From contig JBANSL010000008.1 in NCBI GenBank assembly GCA_037127255.1, positions 5,542,896 to 5,606,895 of the forward strand: DNA of 64,000 nt, in the 5' to 3' direction. The stretch's first letter is position 1, and every line of letters begins with the position of its first letter. The notes beneath the pieces are model-generated. The model was not told the DNA's origin and did no database searches. It worked only from the letters and a program-made list of their open reading frames with translations. Below are positions 1 through 10,280 of the stretch, in pieces. Origin of the DNA: Persicaria tinctoria (lineage: Eukaryota; Streptophyta; Magnoliopsida; Caryophyllales; Polygonaceae). The position numbers were made by a program, and so were the translations under genes.

Positions 1-157
1 GATTCTGGATTCAAAACATATAATAAAGTAAATGCTTGGGTAACATCTAAGTCAGCTTTAAGGGGATCTTGATGGAGTAAACCTTCAGGATGAAGTTCAT
101 TAATCTGAGATGCCCAAACATGTAATGTAGGCAGAAAGCAAAAAGTCGCTTCTTACC
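1..157 (-). CDS. possible partial exon of an unrecognised gene running off the window edge
   Basis: On the minus strand one frame stays open from about 157 to base 1 and reads like coding sequence, including HVWASQINELHPEGLLHQDP. A polypyrimidine stretch followed by CAG gives an acceptor that would start the exon at 104 in phase 0; an earlier start is also possible. I do not recognise the protein. If real, the gene is divergent from its right-hand neighbour and most of it lies outside the window. The evidence is only an open frame of about 50 codons with plausible composition, so this could be chance. Confidence 0.3.
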
Positions 158-274
158 GAAATTCATTATCCTGATCGTTGTTCAACTTTAATGCACTAAA
201 AAGGTCCCACTTTTTTTTAAGATGAGTGGAACATGTTTTTCCTTCTCTGATACTTGATGATGATTTAACAAGAT

Positions 275-1105
275 ATGGAATCAGATGCTTGGCCAAACCA
301 CTTTACTTACTCCTTTGAATCCAATCCTTCTGGCATCTTTGATCAAAGTTATTCTAGATTGCTATTCCTTTTTCTTTGAAGCATTCATCTCTTTCAATTT
401 TATAATACACTAACGTCTTCTATATTACAACATTCTGGAGCTTGGTTGAATATGCCTCACCTGTCTTCTGATCTGTTCAACCAGATGTCTATATATGATC
501 TCACCTATTATTTTTCGGGTGAGGACAAGGTTTCGTATCCTGAAATTGTTCAAGATGAAATTATCTACAGTTCTGGTTTCTCTCATCTCGAGAGGGAGGG
601 TTTTGATCTTGAAAGAGAAGCCTTAGAGAACCATTTCATTGGAGATGAGTTATCTTACAACGAAGATGACCACACTGTAAGTAAAAACGACTACTTCAGC
701 TACTTCTGGGGTGATAACTGGCTCTTCACCCTCAAAGGCTCCAGCAATTGTTCATACGTTGCTGAAAAGGAAAACTCGGAAGCCCCGCCGCTTCCACGGC
801 CAGATGATGAAGTACAAGCCATCTGGCAGAATTTCAATTGTAATCACGACAATGTGGAAATGCCTGATAATTTCTGGAACAATTGTTATGAATGTTTTGA
901 TGATGTTCCTTCTGGGAATGATGAGTTAGATGGCTACATTGCAGATGAAGGTCTTTCTGAATGGCTAGGTGGCATCTCTCCATGGTTCTCACAGACCGGG
1001 AAAGATCTATGTGCAAACCTGGAAGCCGATGAACCGAGTCCTACTAGGCCTCTTGGCTACGGCGAAGCAGTGGTGGCTACCAAGTCAGGTGCTCTAGAGT
1101 CCTGA
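275..1105 (+). CDS. unrecognised acidic plant protein, probably two exons
   Basis: A long plus-strand frame is open from 441 to the TGA at 1105 and has coding-like composition. It contains ATG at 452. An upstream ATG at 275 (MESDAWPNHFTYSFESN) joins it in phase if 348-440 is a 93-bp intron (weak donor AAA/GTTATT, acceptor GGAG/CTTGG). That model gives 245 aa; without it the protein starts at 452 with 217 aa. The product is rich in Asp, Glu, Asn and aromatic residues, with a Trp-rich block (YFWGDNWLF) and a C-terminal LSEWLGGISPWFS. There is no signal peptide, membrane segment or catalytic motif that I can name. The acidic and aromatic make-up would suit a nuclear or regulatory protein, but that is a guess. 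The N-terminal exon is the least certain part. Confidence 0.5.
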
Positions 1106-1435
1106 AATCTGACTTTACAATCATGGTAGAACAACTTTACCTATGAAATGAATTAGAGCAGTGACCAATCTTGTATCATGTGTTGGGCATATCGTTTCGA
1201 CTTCATCTCTTTTATATCCTTTGGATTATAGTACAGAGTTTGAATTTCTAGGGCTGAAGTACTTTACAAACATGTAAGGGAATGTTTTGTTCAAATAATT
1301 TGGCAAATCTACAAGAGAATGACTGGCACTTGTATGGATGAACTACCATATGTGGCGCCAGTAACCCTTGCTGTTGGGCTATGGTCATCTTTTCGCTTTG
1401 CGTCGTACATGTTGACTCCATTCACAAAATGACAG
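1106..1435. other. 3' flank, nothing recognised
   Basis: Probable 3' UTR and downstream spacer of the gene ending at 1105. I see no ORF or repeat structure. Confidence 0.5.
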
Positions 1436-1600
1436 TTGGAAATTTGGAATATGGGATTGTCCGGTCCCACATTGAAAATATTAAGATATCTTGAACAACG
1501 TATAAACTTGGTGGGTCACTTTTCTCATGGCTAATTGATTTCGAGATGGAACCCCGTTTGGTTCATGTGTTGTTCAATGAGTGCGGACAACTTGGTGGCA
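1436..1600 (+). repeat. decayed TRIM-type LTR (family B)
   Basis: Shows the order of short blocks seen in the 3' LTR at 45880-46085: a GTCCCACATTG block, a GAACAACGTATAA block, GATTTCGAGATGGAACCCCG, then TGTGTTGTTC. No paired LTR, primer-binding site or target duplication is visible, so it is a solo or truncated relic. Confidence 0.5.
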
Positions 1601-1875
1601 CTTGTATTTAACACTAGTTTGAAATCTAGTGCGGACAACTCTTATCGCTCCGTACGTGGACACGGTGGACATGCACATAGGAAGCTGACAACAGATGTCT
1701 TATACTTTATTATTCAATGAGTAACTATTAATTGCGTTGAAAATTATTTAGTTGCAAACTTGCAATAGTTTTTCACTTGTAGTAGTTATTTAGTTATTGT
1801 AGAGCTGAAGGAATGGGTAGCATAGAGGAATTGAAGGTCGAAAAATCAAGTTATCTAGAGTTTTTTAGGCTCTGG

Positions 1876-2000
1876 ATACCATGTTAAAATATAAACTTGT
1901 GTATTCTCATTGATGAATAGTTAAACATAAAAAGAACAGGAGAGAATATTTTCTAGTTACAAATAGATAGATATAATCCTAGTGAATCAAATCTTTACAT
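1876..2000 (-). mobile_element. Copia-type LTR end with primer-binding site, relic
   Basis: On the minus strand TTTTAACA is followed by TGGTATCCAGAGCC, which resembles the initiator-Met tRNA primer-binding site (TGGTATCAGAGC). The preceding roughly 115 bp, starting TGTAAAGATT near 2000, would be the 5' LTR. No coding region follows. Confidence 0.4.
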
Positions 2001-2788
2001 ATACGATTAATAAATCGTCAAATAGTTATTCAGTTACCATGCAGTGAGTAGTTGTTCAGTTGTATTAGCATTCATTTGTAGTGAGAATTATTTGGTCATA
2101 ATAAGTTATTCAATTTGAGTGAGTAGTATTTTTGCGTCAAGGTATTCACTTGTACGTAAATCTGCAATGGGCCCATGTATGTTCACGGATTGCATGGGAA
2201 AGCGTGTCCACATTTGGTTTTTTTTATTAGGTAAGGTTTCGGATCAGACGAACCTATTCATGCATTCTTTCGGATGAGATCTTGTAACCCAGATCTTTGA
2301 GAATCTTTCTCTCCGGGGCAAAGTGGCAAATGTGTGCGACCTTATCAGTCACTTTATTGCATTCGCTGAGAATATGAGAGAAGGATATTTGTTCAACTTT
2401 GAAGGAGCAGTTTAATGTCTGACATTAGCATTTCATCCCACGAGCATCTGAAGTTGTCACAGAGATGTTTGATGTTATGCCTTTAACACTTATCCCCGAG
2501 ATTCATTTCAAAAAAATAATTACAAAAATCTCACATATTCTCAACCAAAATTAATAAAATCATCTAATTTTACATGTAGGTTGTATGAGGCGCAAGAGAA
2601 CCATACCATGCCAGTCATTCAATTTGAAAATAGACAAGTTAATTACCCTATCACCATTCATTTAAACAAAGGGAAAAAAGAGATCATATTGGTGTTTTTG
2701 AAGCTATATATTAGTTTTAAGCAATATTAATTACTATATATATATGTATTTACAATCTAATAAAATCCAAGCAGCCGGTAGATCAGAT
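2001..2788. other. intergenic, downstream of the MADS-box gene
   Basis: AT-rich sequence with no supported gene. The part next to 2788 is presumably 3' UTR of the MADS gene. Confidence 0.4.
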
Positions 2789-5700
2789 TCAGTAGTGGTT
2801 GAGTTGGGGCAGGCCAAGCTGCAGCTCCAATGGTGAAAGCGGTTCATACACCTCATTGAGATCAATTGATCTTCTTTCCACTACTACTTCCTTTTGGCAT
2901 TCTAAGTAATCCTATACAAAATCATTAATATCCATTTCAGGCAAAATTAAGTACATACATAGTATATATATGACAACATAGAAGAACATCTTGTTTTTGG
3001 TAAATAGAGAGCGGATATCTGAGAGTCGATGTTTGGAATATAAAAGAACATCAATTTACGAATAAATTAATCACATAAAACCTCCTGTTGTTTATAATTT
3101 ATGCATATGTCCATTAGCATTTCACTATTGAGGTATGTTTTCCATTATAAGAGATATTGAAAGTACATGACGTCGTCCCGTGCATGAGAATATTCTAATG
3201 CAAATTCGAAAATTAGATCAATTAATTATTTATAAAAATATATTGAAAATATGACAATAAATGAAATAAAATTGAATTGTAATATACAAATTCGGCAGAC
3301 AACTATTAATAGATCTATCTAATGATATATAGAATAAATTATCATGTTTAATATTTATATTTTATTTATCATATGATTAATAGATAATATATGGTTTTGT
3401 TTAAAGTTGTTACAATTATTATTTGAAAAAATTTACAAAAACTGAACCGTCTTTTCTATTTATTAATAAATACCCTTAATTCTTTAGATGTTTGATTTAT
3501 TTTCTTAGTTTTTTCAGTATGCAATTATTATTTTTATTTGAATAATATAGTATTAATTAAAAAATTTCGAATATAATTGTGGGAAAAATTCTACCACCAA
3601 TAAATCTAATACTATCTTAATATATTTTAGTTAGCGTTATAAAAAGCGTTAGGCATATCCTAGACAATAGAAGTCCGGGTTTTTTTAACACTGATTTTAG
3701 TTAGATAGAAATTGTTAAAATATTATATAGATTAATATATGATATTATTGATCTCTCTTTTTTTTTCTCTAGTCTATAGATAAATTCAAATTTTTATTAA
3801 ATAAAATATCTTTGGATAAAATAAATAAATAAATAAATAAACGGTTCCGCTATATACACCCCAAACCTTGCATGTCGGAATTGACGTGCAGGGTTAAAGT
3901 GGGTTAATTAACTTGACGTGTATTTCTGATGAAAGATTTGTGGTGTATCTAACAACCCCTAAATAAAATATCTATATATATATAGATAGATAGATAGATA
4001 AAATATCTATATATAGATATAGATTCTATCCTATGGTGGACTTTTCAGAAATTACAACTATAGTATTACTTTTTTTTGGTATGGATGAAATTTTCTCAAA
4101 ATAACCACAAGATGTCATATATAGAGTCTTCTATACCTCGGTTTTAGTGTGTATATATATTATGCAATGCTGTTTATAACGGGCGATTTTATGTAAATTG
4201 TTTAAAGAGAGTCACAAAAAAAAAAAAAAAAAAAAGGAAGGCAGCAAGCTGATTTACCTCGTGCAATATTCTTCCCATATCTTTGTGATTGGTATTTACT
4301 TTATTGTTAACTTGTATGATCTCTTTGTGCATCAGTGCTGCCTGCATTGCAATTGCATATATATATATCTTAATTTGTGATTGGTATTTAATTACTTTCT
4401 GTATTCGAACACAAATTAAATGGGGACGGTAACGGGGATCGAAGTAAAAACCTTTGTAGCACGGATGGAAGTGATGGCGGCTTCCATTTGTTTCTCAAGA
4501 TTCTCAATTTGCTGGATGCTTAAGTTGTCAATCTCTTCCCCTCTCCAAATCCTGCACGTACAGGCCGCTGATTCATTATATCTTACTGTATCTTATTTAA
4601 CTTAACAATATATATATATGTTGATTAAGCCTGGCCCGTCGATCCTTAAGTACTACAGTAGTAATATTCTTCACTTGAATTGTTATAATTAAATTACCTG
4701 TTCTGTTTCCTCAAATCCTCCAATTGTATCCTCAAGGAATCTGCTTCCAGCTTCCACAGCTGTTTCAATGCCAACACACACCCATTAATGATTTACTAAC
4801 ATCATTTCAATTCAAAGCTATTTACAAATATTACCAAAATTATCATATAAGAAGTTAAGAACGCATTGATTATGGCGAACGGTGCGTTTTTAACATAAAA
4901 TTGATGCACTTTTAGAGCTGGTGCACACGCACCTTTTTTTTTTTGGAAATTAAACTAGTTAAATTAGTTTTAATTGATGCACTACTTTTACTCATAAACT
5001 AGTTCATTTTTAAAACCGGCCAGTATTTTAAACTAAGTGTACTTTAAGTGTTGCACACTAGCTTCAAGGTGCAACAACAACAACAACCCAGTATATCCCG
5101 CAAAAGCAGGGTCTGGGGTCAGAATGTACGCACTCTTTCCCCGAACGAGTCGAGAGAGTGTTTCCGATGGACCCAGAACAATAGGGAATAAGAGCTACAA
5201 GAAAGCAGAACTCACAAAGGGACAACAGAATCATAAAAGAAGCAAAGAAGAAGACAGGAAGAAAACACGGACAAAATTAAAGGACAAAACATGAAGGCCT
5301 AGAACTGTATACATCGATCAGCAGCCCGAATGCACTTCCTCCAATGGTCCCTATCCACCGTCATATCTTTCGACAGGTTCAGGAGATTGAGATCATACCT
5401 AATGACCTCCATCCAGCACTAGTGTCACGGACTAGCACGCACAAAGCTTGTGCGGTGCCCCTATCCCCAAGGGGCTAATTAGCTTACGCGAGATGGCCAA
5501 GGGTATACTTTTAACTGATGCACACTAACTTCAAGAGAGCAGCTTCAGTTCCCAACCAGTTGTGTAGCGAGATGGTCAACATATACCCTTCATCACTATC
5601 AAGTCCTTGACTAGCGACAAGCTCTCCGAACTTTACTAGGTTGACCTGTCTGAACATCCGAATGGCCATCACATTAACTCCCAACACAACGCCACTGAAG

Positions 5701-6712
5701 CATCTCATGCCTTTATATCGAGCATCCACCGTATACCAGCATGTCTCCGAACACGAGGTCACATACCATGCCAAACGAATCCCAATGCAGTTTTGGGTTC
5801 ATATTTGTTCTAACTGATCATATATGTTATAAATTTGGATTTCGGGTTAGAAAGAGTTGCTTTCCAAATCCTAATGCCTTCAATGGTAACTAAAGTTAAT
5901 TGTGTTTTCAGATTGGGTCAAGTTGGCTTTAATTTCAGACTGGGAAGCATTGTTGTGTTTTTACTTTTTCCCATACCCTGCTTTATTGCGAGATATAGTT
6001 GTAACTGACGTCTTCGTCTTGTCAGTAAATCACTAATCAACCTACACATCTAATTTCAAACTGCAGATAGATAGAAAAAAACAAATCACGTACCTTGGCT
6101 TCAGAAGAGGAATTTAACACTTTCCCTTCATCTTCTATCCTTATGTACTCTTCCACCAACGCTTTCATATTACTGTATATATATATATAGTCCATATATC
6201 AATAAGCGAAAAATAATTTTAATATATATAACGATTCACTTGAAAATCATAAATTGATCATATAACGCGTGCATATATAGAAAAAATAACTCGAAAAATT
6301 CAAAACAAATGAAGCAGATTAATCCAAGATTATTATATATGAAATGATCGAGCAGTTAAGATTGTTAGTTTTCAGATCGATCGATACTGCACCATTCACT
6401 TCACAACCATTAATTCGAAAGAGTTCTATATATCTTCTAGCAATCTGATTGAAGGAAGATCAATCTGATCGACGATTCAAGTATTCTTATAACTAGCTAG
6501 CTTGAAGGAAGCAAAAACCGGGGGGCTTACCCATTGCTGGCGAAGTCGTAAACCTTGGAAGTGGATGAGATGGCAATCACACCAACCTGAACACCGCAGA
6601 GGACGGAAAGATCCTCAGCCTTTTTGAACAAACCCTTCCTTCTCTTTGTGAAAGTCACCTGCCTGCTCGCCAAGTTGTCGATTTTCTTGATTTCGATCTT
6701 GCCTCTCACCAT
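2789..6712 (-). CDS. MIKC-type MADS-box transcription factor, six exons
   Basis: Exons read on the minus strand: 6712-6531, 6172-6094, 4759-4698, 4551-4452, 4341-4258 and 2911-2789, all with GT-AG junctions and compatible phases (630 bp, 209 aa). Exon sizes 182/79/62/100 match the classic MIKC pattern. The usual two 42-bp exons appear here as one 84-bp exon. Exon 1 encodes the DNA-binding MADS domain starting [12 protein letters not shown], with [20 protein letters not shown]. Exons 3-5 give the K-domain, including [20 protein letters not shown]. The last exon ends with [10 protein letters not shown], an LxLxL (EAR-like) motif of the sort seen at SVP and SOC1 C-termini. The domain is divergent: [12 protein letters not shown] replaces the usual LCDAEVALIIFS. 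It should act in the nucleus as a dimeric CArG-box binder. It could belong to the SOC1 or SVP side of the family; I cannot decide which. Intron 2 carries a LINE fragment. Confidence 0.85.
3838..3960. repeat. small inverted-repeat element in the last MADS intron
   Basis: CTATATACACCCCAAACC near 3850 and GATTTGTGGTGTATCTAAC near 3945 are imperfect inverted ends about 100 bp apart. A related block recurs at 62230-62310 (GTTATATACACCCCAAATC, then GTGGGTTAATTAAT). This suggests a MITE-like family; no autonomous partner is visible. Confidence 0.35.
5069..5518 (-). mobile_element. 5'-truncated RTE-type LINE 3' end in MADS intron 2
   Basis: Read on the minus strand, the fragment contains a short frame [20 protein letters not shown] followed by [11 protein letters not shown] and a stop, like the C-terminus of plant RTE-clade reverse transcriptases. 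It ends in TACTGGGTTGTTGTTGTTG, the TTG-repeat tail used by RTE LINEs and Au-like SINEs. A 17-bp direct repeat flanks it (5052-5068 TGCACACTAGCTTCAAG and 5519-5535, one mismatch), consistent with target-primed insertion. It lies in the same sense as the MADS gene. The insertion is 450 bp, a small remnant of a multi-kilobase element. Confidence 0.75.
5519..5774 (-). pseudogene. unidentified 87-codon open frame in MADS intron 2
   Basis: An open frame with coding-like composition (for example [20 protein letters not shown]) lies directly beside the LINE insertion, inside intron 2. I do not recognise the family. It has no convincing start or splice context, and the LINE target repeat overlaps its 3' end. 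It may be a captured gene fragment or a transposon piece; chance cannot be excluded. Confidence 0.3.
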
Positions 6713-6812
6713 CTCTGCAATTGCTGATTCGATCCACACACCAAATTGATGAGTATCAGCTTAATTATTTAGCTTGATTGATCTTGATCGAATTGATTGT
6801 TCTTCAGCTAGC

Positions 6813-6834
6813 TAGGGTTAGGGTTAGGGTTTTT
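6813..6834 (-). promoter_or_regulatory. telo-box-like repeat in the MADS upstream region
   Basis: TAGGGTTAGGGTTAGGGTTT lies about 100 bp upstream of the MADS start codon. Short telomere-like repeats are known in 5' regions of plant genes as telo-boxes, bound by Myb-type and Polycomb-recruiting factors. Its role here is inferred from position only. Confidence 0.45.
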
Positions 6835-7658
6835 TCATTTGATTTTGGATTGGGGGAAGGTTCAGTCGACCGATTAATTGGTTGATCTTAATTTGGAAGG
6901 ATGAAGAAGGTAGCTGAGATTGATTTGTTGCTTACTTTCTAGGTCAATGGTTTTGTACGGAGGAAGGCCAATTTTGTGTAGTTCTTATATTCAAACGTTT
7001 GGGGGTTAAAATATGATGAAACCCAGTTTGGGTTTTAAAAATTGATTTATTTAGGGTTATTAAATAATCACAACTTGTTTGCTTGCTGACAAATCTATAA
7101 TGTCAGGCATACATGATAGTGGGAAGCTATGGCCTCACCTTTACTATTTTAATCATTTTATTCTTTCTAGGGATATAAATAATAACTCATTCAAAGTTTG
7201 GATTTTGGACTTCTTCTTAGTGATTACACATTTGCACATCATATAGCTTATCTTCCCCTCTAAACAACAACTTGCTATTTTAATTATTTTTTATTAAGAG
7301 TTATGAAGGGAAAAAAAAGGCAAAATCACCATAGGAGTTAGTATAAAGTTTGTCAATAGTTCATTTTAATTTGTCAACACTTCATTTTATTTTATAAAGT
7401 TTTGTTTGTATGATTTCATACAAACAATCATTATTTAATAATTATTAAGTTTTGTTTCTATTATTATTTTATAAAAAAAAATTGTTATTTTATAGAGTTT
7501 TTTTTTTTGGTCTTAATTTTATAGAGTTTGTTATAATTGTTTTAAAAAACAATTCTTTTAGACCAGAGGGAGTAAATCCATTCTCAAACTTCATAGAAAA
7601 AAAAAAGAATAAAAGAGTTCTCAAAGTCAAATTTGTTTGTATTTTGGGATGATACTAT
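6835..7658. other. MADS promoter side and AT-rich spacer
   Basis: Apart from AT-rich tracts and a GAGGGAGTA-like MITE end near 7570, I recognise nothing. Confidence 0.4.
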
Positions 7659-7992
7659 TATCTATATAAACTCTTAATTTAGAAGAGTTTAGGATGATGT
7701 GTCAAGCTTAGAGTAATTTTAGGAGTCTCGACCAATCATTATTTTTATCATTTTTCTTTGATTTTTTTTTAATTTTTTTTCTTTTTTCTTTAATTCTCTT
7801 TATTCTTTAATTTTACTAACTATCTATATAAACTCTTAATTTAGACGAGTTTAGGATGATGTGTCAAGCTTAGAGTAATTTTAGGAGTCTCGACCAATCA
7901 TTATTTTTATCATTTTTCTTTGATTTTTTTTTAATTTTAATTTTTTTTTCTTTTTTCTTTAATTCTCTTTATTCTTTAATTTTACTAACTAT
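7659..7992. repeat. two-copy tandem duplication, unit about 162 bp
   Basis: The block starting TATCTATATAAACTCTTAAT at 7659 is repeated starting at 7821. It includes AGGATGATGTGTCAAGC and GGAGTCTCGACCAATCATT. The copies differ by one base near the start and by a short extra T-rich insert in copy two, so the duplication looks fairly recent. It is non-coding. Confidence 0.8.
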
Positions 7993-9047
7993 TGGGCTTA
8001 ATTCAAAACATTAATCTTAGCCTAAATTATAATTTTAGTAGTTTTTTTCATCTAAAAAAACAATGGGATTAATTCAAAACATAAAATTAATAATAAGAAA
8101 ATATAAAATTAATATTAGTAATCTACATCTATATATATCTATATATACTACTTTAATCGTTTTCTCAACCCATGAGTTTAATTCAAAATATTTAATTATT
8201 TGAGCTTTTACACTTATGTTATAACATTAATTTAATATATTAGTAAGATTTTATTTATAAAAAATCGCGCCATGGCGTGGGGATCATACTAGTTTATCTC
8301 ATTTGAATGATTTTTTCCTTGAAAATGAGATTTTATATAGAGTTGATCAATAATTTCTTGATTGAATTCAGAAAATATATCTAACTCGATCAAATTAAAT
8401 ACATTTGATTTATTTAATTTAATTTGTATCAAAAGAAAATGGAATACAAATATTAAAATATCTATCTACTTTCATTTTTTTTTAAATATCCATCCACTTC
8501 ATATTGGTAATAATCTCCTAATTAATTGGATTGACAATTTCTAATGATCATTAATCAACTAATCAACTAATACTCATTTGATTAAATGGCCCAAAAGATT
8601 ATATATATGCAATTTTAATTAGAAAGTCAACTTTAGAAGTTGAACCCCCAAATGTCATACGTATTCCGTATATCAAATATATATGTACGGATGTTTACAT
8701 AACGTACATACATATAGACTCAATAAATTTTGTTGACCATTATATATATATGTCATACTTGTACCAAACGACTTAGTTAAAAAAAAATTACAAAATCAAA
8801 TTTGATGTTAATTAATATATAGTTTAACCAATTAAGTACTTGCGCTTGTTTTGAATTTTATCATGTTTGAACGGTTATGAATTGAATTATAATAAAGTTC
8901 TTAAATAATTATTCAAAGAGTAAAGATGAGTTGCACGACGCGGAGTGAGTGGTTTATTGATACAAAAACAATATTTTCTCCCATAATCCATATTTTTTAA
9001 AACTTCATTTATCCTTCATCTTTCAAAGTTTTTTCATCTTCCGATAT
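7993..9047. other. AT-rich spacer without a recognised feature
   Basis: Long A/T tracts and stop-dense frames. No gene, structured repeat or element end is supported. Confidence 0.4.
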
Positions 9048-9052
9048 CCATC

Positions 9053-9565
9053 CGTTAGAGATGTGAATGAGACCAAAAAATGTCCCACATCGAGAAGTTG
9101 AACATAACAAGCCCAAGTATATGAGTCGGTGAGCTACTTCTTCGATCTATTGCCAATTGGTTTTAGAATGGAACCTCACTCGGCTTGTGTCCTAGGCTAC
9201 TAGCACATGTGCGCCTGTGCATACGACCCCAGTCATCGGTCCGAGTCGGACTTTGATATGGTATCAGAGCGGTTAGCCTAACGGCCCGTGTTGATCCTGG
9301 TCTGGGTTACCCAGTTGTCCAAGTCTCAACTAGATGGTCATTCCTAGTTGGACTTGCGGGGCGTGTTAGAGATGTGAATGAGACCAAAAAGTGTCCCACA
9401 TCGAAAAGTTGAACATAACAATCCCTAGTATATGAGTCGGTGAACTACTTCTTCTATTGCCAATTGGTATTAGAATGGAACCTCATTCGGCTTGTGTCAT
9501 AGGCTACTAGCGCATGTGCGCCTGTGCACACGACCCCAGTCATCAGTCCGAGTTGGACATTGATA
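9053..9565 (+). mobile_element. complete TRIM element (family A)
   Basis: Two LTRs (9053-9258, 206 bp; 9364-9565, 202 bp) enclose 105 bp. The internal part starts with TGGTATCAGAGC at 9259, the initiator-Met tRNA primer-binding site, and ends with a purine-rich GCGGGGCG before the 3' LTR. A perfect 5-bp target duplication CCATC flanks the whole (9048-9052 and 9566-9570). The LTR starts TGTTAGAG (CGTTAGAG in the left copy) and ends TTGATA rather than the usual CA. It encodes nothing, so it must have depended on enzymes from another element. Confidence 0.92.
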
Positions 9566-9570
9566 CCATC

Positions 9571-10144
9571 TTTGATGATCCGTCTGCACCTCATCCGGTG
9601 AGGATGGAAGCATCGACGAGATCCAATACTTCCTCTTTCTTCTCCCCTCATCAATGCTCAACAGTACGTCTGTATGTCAGCTATCTGCCATATAGTTAGA
9701 ATCTCAACAATCCGTTTGTCGGTTCTCTATCATAGTTAGAATATCAGTAGTCCATTTGTCAGCTATTAATTTTCATACTTTATCGGCTTATGTTCTATTC
9801 TTTCTCAACTATCTGTCATAGTTTCTCAGCTTTCTCTTTGCCGGTTATTTGTCAATATTAGTAATAAGTCCATTGTTAGAAGAAAAATGTCGATTGGAAT
9901 TAGAATCTCAGTAATCCGTTTGTCAGCATAAAAATTTAATAATAGTTCAAATGCCAGTTGTCCAGCTCGAATGTCCGCATTTCAATAATAAAAGAAAAAA
10001 GAAAATAAAAAGAAAAAAGGAAAAAGTGAAGGGAAGGGACGGGAAGGGCAGTGACATTTTGGTATTATATATTAAAATTTGGTAGAGATATATTTAACTA
10101 ATAAATCTTAGAGGGTGGAAATTAGGTCTTATTATATGGACAAT
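9571..10144. other. spacer with short internal repeats
   Basis: Phrases such as CATAGTTAGAATCTCA and CCGTTTGTCAGC recur several times between 9680 and 9940. No ORF or element end is recognised. Confidence 0.35.
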
Positions 10145-10280
10145 TACTTTTTTCTCCCTTTTTATAATAGTTCTAGGTCACACGGAGACACCCTCGAACT
10201 TCGGTTGGGAAAAGATTGCGTACTTCTAGACTCCAGACCTTGTTGAAAGCGAAATATACCGGGATGGTTGAATTGTTGTT
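10145..10280 (+). mobile_element. decayed Au-like SINE or RTE tail
   Basis: Contains a GATTGCGTAC block, a CTCCAGACCTTG block and a terminal TTGTTGTTG, the same order as the conserved 3' region of the LINE tail at 5069-5518, though diverged. No target duplication found. Confidence 0.4.
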
